Notes under the pieces: generated by a model
The model's input: the letters and a program-made list of their open reading frames with translations, nothing else
Database searches by the model: none
What the model was told of the DNA's origin: nothing
Assembly: GCF_026683955.1 (NCBI RefSeq)
Contig: NZ_CP113343.1
Location: forward strand, 3,782,001 to 3,846,000
Origin: Arthrobacter sp. MMS18-M83
GTDB taxonomy: Bacteria > Actinomycetota > Actinomycetes > Actinomycetales > Micrococcaceae
Length of the DNA stretch: 64,000 nucleotides
Reading direction: 5' to 3'
Program-made: the position numbers and the translations under genes
Shown: piece after piece, positions 61,897 to 64,000 of the stretch
Layout of the letters: every line of letters starts with the position of its first letter
How positions within the stretch are numbered: the first letter of the stretch is position 1

Positions 61897-64000
61897 TCAG
61901 CTACCGAGTCCCGCGAGTGAGTCCTTGGCGGCTGCGGCGACTGCTTCCGCTGTGATGCCGAACTCCTTGAAGAGGCGCTTGTAGTCTGCGGAGGCGCCGA
62001 AGTGCTCAAGGCTGATGGAACGGCCGGCGTCGCCGACGAATTCCTTCCAGCCCAGTGCCAGGCCGGCTTCGACCGAGACGCGGGCCTTGACGGTGCCCGG
62101 AAGTACGGACTCGCGGTACGCGGAGTCCTGCTTGTTGAACCACTCGACGCACGGCATGGAGACGACGCGCGTGGCGATGCCGTCGGCCTGGAGCGCTTCG
62201 CGGGCGTTGACCGCGAGCTGGACCTCGGAACCGGTTCCGATCAGGATGACGTCGGCCGGAACCGTCGCACCGTCCTTTGAAGCCTCTGCCAGGACGTAGC
62301 CGCCCTTTGCGACGCCAGCGGTGGAGCCGAAGGTGTCACCCTCGGCGATGCCCTCGCCGCGTGCGTAGGTCGGGATGTTCTGGCGGGTCAGCACGATGCC
62401 TGCCGGGTTCTCGTGGTTCTCCAGCATGGTCTTCCATGCTGCAGCAACCTCGTTGGCGTCGCCGGGACGGACAACGTCCAGGCCCGGGATGGCGCGCAGG
62501 GTGGACAGCTGTTCCACCGGCTGGTGGGTGGGGCCGTCTTCGCCCAATCCGATGGAGTCGTGGGTCCAGACGTACAGCGACGGAACACCCATGAGGGCGC
62601 CGAGGCGGATCGCGGGACGCTGGTAGTCACTGAAGATCAGGAACGTGCCGGAGAACGCCCGGGTCCGGCCGTGCAGCGAGATACCGTTCACGATCGACGC
62701 GGCGGCGTGCTCGCGGATACCGAAATGCAGAACCCGGCCGTACGGATTGCCCTTCCACGCGGCGGTGGAGCGCGAGGCCGGGATGAACGACGGCGATCCC
62801 TCGATGGTGGTGTTGTTGGACTCGGCGAGGTCGGCGGAGCCGCCCCACAGTTCCGGAAGGACCGGGCCGATCGCGTTCAGGACCTTCCCGGAAGCGGCGC
62901 GGGTGGAGACTTCCTTGCCTGCCTCGAACACCGGGAGCGCGGCGTCGAGCTCGACGGGGAGCTTCTTGGCCTCGATGCGCTCAAGCAGTGCCGCGCCCTC
63001 GGGGTTGGCGGTCTGCCACTCCTCGAAGGATGCCTGCCATTCGCTGCGCTCGGCTGCGCCGCGTTCGACGACGGCACGGGCGTGTGCCAGGACGTCCTCG
63101 TCAACCTGGAAGGAACGTTCGGGGTCGAAGCCCAGGACTTCCTTCAGTGCTGCGACTTCTTCGGCACCGAGGGCGGAACCGTGGATCTTGCCGGTGTTCT
63201 GCTTCTTGGGGGCCGGGTAGCCGATGATGGTGCGTAGCGAGATGATGGACGGCTTGGAGGTCTCGGCCTTGGCGGCGAGCAGGGCGCCGTAGAGTTCCTG
63301 GACGTCTTCGACGTATTCGCCGGTCTTGGTCCAGTCCACGCGCTGGGTGTGCCAGCCGTAGGCTTCGTAGCGTTTGAGCACGTCCTCGGTGAAGGCCACG
63401 TCGGTGTCGTCTTCGATGGAGATGTGGTTCTCATCGTAGATGACTACGAGGTTGCCCAGTTCCTGGTGGCCGGCCAGGGAGGAAGCCTCCGAGGTGACGC
63501 CTTCCTGGAGGTCTCCGTCGGAGGCAATGACCCAGATGGTGTGGTCGAACGGGCTCTCGCCGGCGGGAGCATCGGCGTCGAACAGGCCGCGTTGGCGGCG
63601 CTGCGAGTAGGCGAAGCCCACCGAGGAGGCCAAGCCCTGGCCCAGCGGACCCGTGGTGATCTCGACGCCGGCGGTGTGCTTGTATTCCGGGTGGCCCGGC
63701 GTCAGCGATCCCCAGGTGCGCAGGGCCTCGAGGTCCTTCAGCTCCAGGCCGTAGCCGGAAAGGAACAGCTGGATGTACAGGGTCAGCGATGTGTGCCCGG
63801 GGGACAGGACGAAACGGTCGCGACCGATCCAGTCCGGGTGCTTCGGGTCGTGGCGCATCAGCTTCTGGAAGAGAAGGTATGCGGCGGGTGCAAGGCTCAT
63901 GGCCGTGCCAGGGTGACCGTTGCCGACCTTCTCGACGGCGTCAGCGGCCAAAACGCGGACAGTGTCCACGGCGCGCTGGTCCAGGCTTGTCCAAGTCAGG
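61897..64000 (-). CDS. tkt: Transketolase (5' end outside the window)
   Basis: About 700 residues of a thiamine-diphosphate transketolase are visible. The N-terminal GNGHPGTAMSLAPAAYLLF, the cofactor motif SDGDLQEGVTSEASSLAG with a following YDEN, and the C-terminal SAYRESVLPGTVKARVSVEAG are conserved. The frame stays open to base 64000 (LTWTSLDQRAVDTVR), so the true start lies a few codons outside. Together with tal it forms the non-oxidative pentose phosphate unit. Confidence 0.95.
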   Translation of the reverse strand, partial: LTWTSLDQRAVDTVRVLAADAVEKVGNGHPGTAMSLAPAAYLLFQKLMRHDPKHPDWIGRDRFVLSPGHTSLTLYIQLFLSGYGLELKDLEALRTWGSLTPGHPEYKHTAGVEITTGPLGQGLASSVGFAYSQRRQRGLFDADAPAGESPFDHTIWVIASDGDLQEGVTSEASSLAGHQELGNLVVIYDENHISIEDDTDVAFTEDVLKRYEAYGWHTQRVDWTKTGEYVEDVQELYGALLAAKAETSKPSIISLRTIIGYPAPKKQNTGKIHGSALGAEEVAALKEVLGFDPERSFQVDEDVLAHARAVVERGAAERSEWQASFEEWQTANPEGAALLERIEAKKLPVELDAALPVFEAGKEVSTRAASGKVLNAIGPVLPELWGGSADLAESNNTTIEGSPSFIPASRSTAAWKGNPYGRVLHFGIREHAAASIVNGISLHGRTRAFSGTFLIFSDYQRPAIRLGALMGVPSLYVWTHDSIGLGEDGPTHQPVEQLSTLRAIPGLDVVRPGDANEVAAAWKTMLENHENPAGIVLTRQNIPTYARGEGIAEGDTFGSTAGVAKGGYVLAEASKDGATVPADVILIGTGSEVQLAVNAREALQADGIATRVVSMPCVEWFNKQDSAYRESVLPGTVKARVSVEAGLALGWKEFVGDAGRSISLEHFGASADYKRLFKEFGITAEAVAAAAKDSLAGLGS

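Noticed and set aside
1..64000. CRISPR arrays, rRNA genes or riboswitches
   Set aside because: I found no regularly spaced repeats of CRISPR size, no rRNA sequence and no riboswitch core that I could support.

Overview
The window comes from a high-GC actinobacterium. The tal-tkt pair at the right edge, the many GTG starts, the MHS-type transporters and the general protein style point to Micrococcaceae (Arthrobacter, Paenarthrobacter or Pseudarthrobacter). That placement is an inference; there is no rRNA gene here to settle it.

Region 1 (1-15.6 kb) is accessory and partly decayed. It opens with the end of a Tn7-like TnsABC transposon on the minus strand: TnsC is cut by the window edge, TnsB looks intact and TnsA is frameshifted. 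A row of short repeats at 3474-3558 marks the transposon end. Next come a DUF4192 protein, an overlapping operon (MpaB-type oxygenase, ImmA/IrrE peptidase, multi-span membrane protein), an SRPBCC protein and a large unassigned protein with a zinc ribbon and a PD-(D/E)XK nuclease domain. A glycogen-debranching-type gene (11020-15595) is dead twice over: it has an amber codon and is split by a complete IS21-family element with a 6-bp target duplication.

Region 2 (15.8-56.2 kb) is a large catabolic island. It encodes EtfBA, two acyl-CoA dehydrogenases, an acyl-CoA synthetase, type III CoA-transferases (including a pair in which one member lacks the catalytic Asp), two enoyl-CoA hydratases, four SDRs, two aldehyde dehydrogenases and several hydrolases. 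It also encodes a flavoprotein aromatic hydroxylase, a gentisate-dioxygenase-type double cupin, a fumarylacetoacetate-hydrolase/PrpF fusion, PrpD- and PrpB-type enzymes, a P450 with its own ferredoxin and reductase, two MHS transporters and a membrane cytochrome b. The gene set suggests uptake and oxidation of an aromatic or terpenoid compound, CoA-dependent side-chain removal, and ring cleavage by a gentisate-like route ending in small C4-C5 acids and pyruvate. The substrate is not known.

Most promoters in the island carry a TGGT-NNN-ACCA palindrome, which is the operator type of FadR-subfamily GntR proteins. A GntR gene (17732-18532) lies inside the island and carries the site in front of itself. 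A second shared element links the P450 promoter to the ferredoxin-reductase promoter about 10 kb away and is probably the target of the IclR regulator. Perfect hairpins end most convergent units.

Region 3 (56.3-60.7 kb) is a low-density, degraded segment. It holds a tRNA 3'-end remnant with a terminator, two perfect palindromes, an HNH lipoprotein, a K+ channel, a frameshifted serine recombinase and the stub of a ribbon-helix-helix antitoxin. Region 4 (60.7-64 kb) returns to core metabolism with tal and tkt; tkt runs off the right edge.
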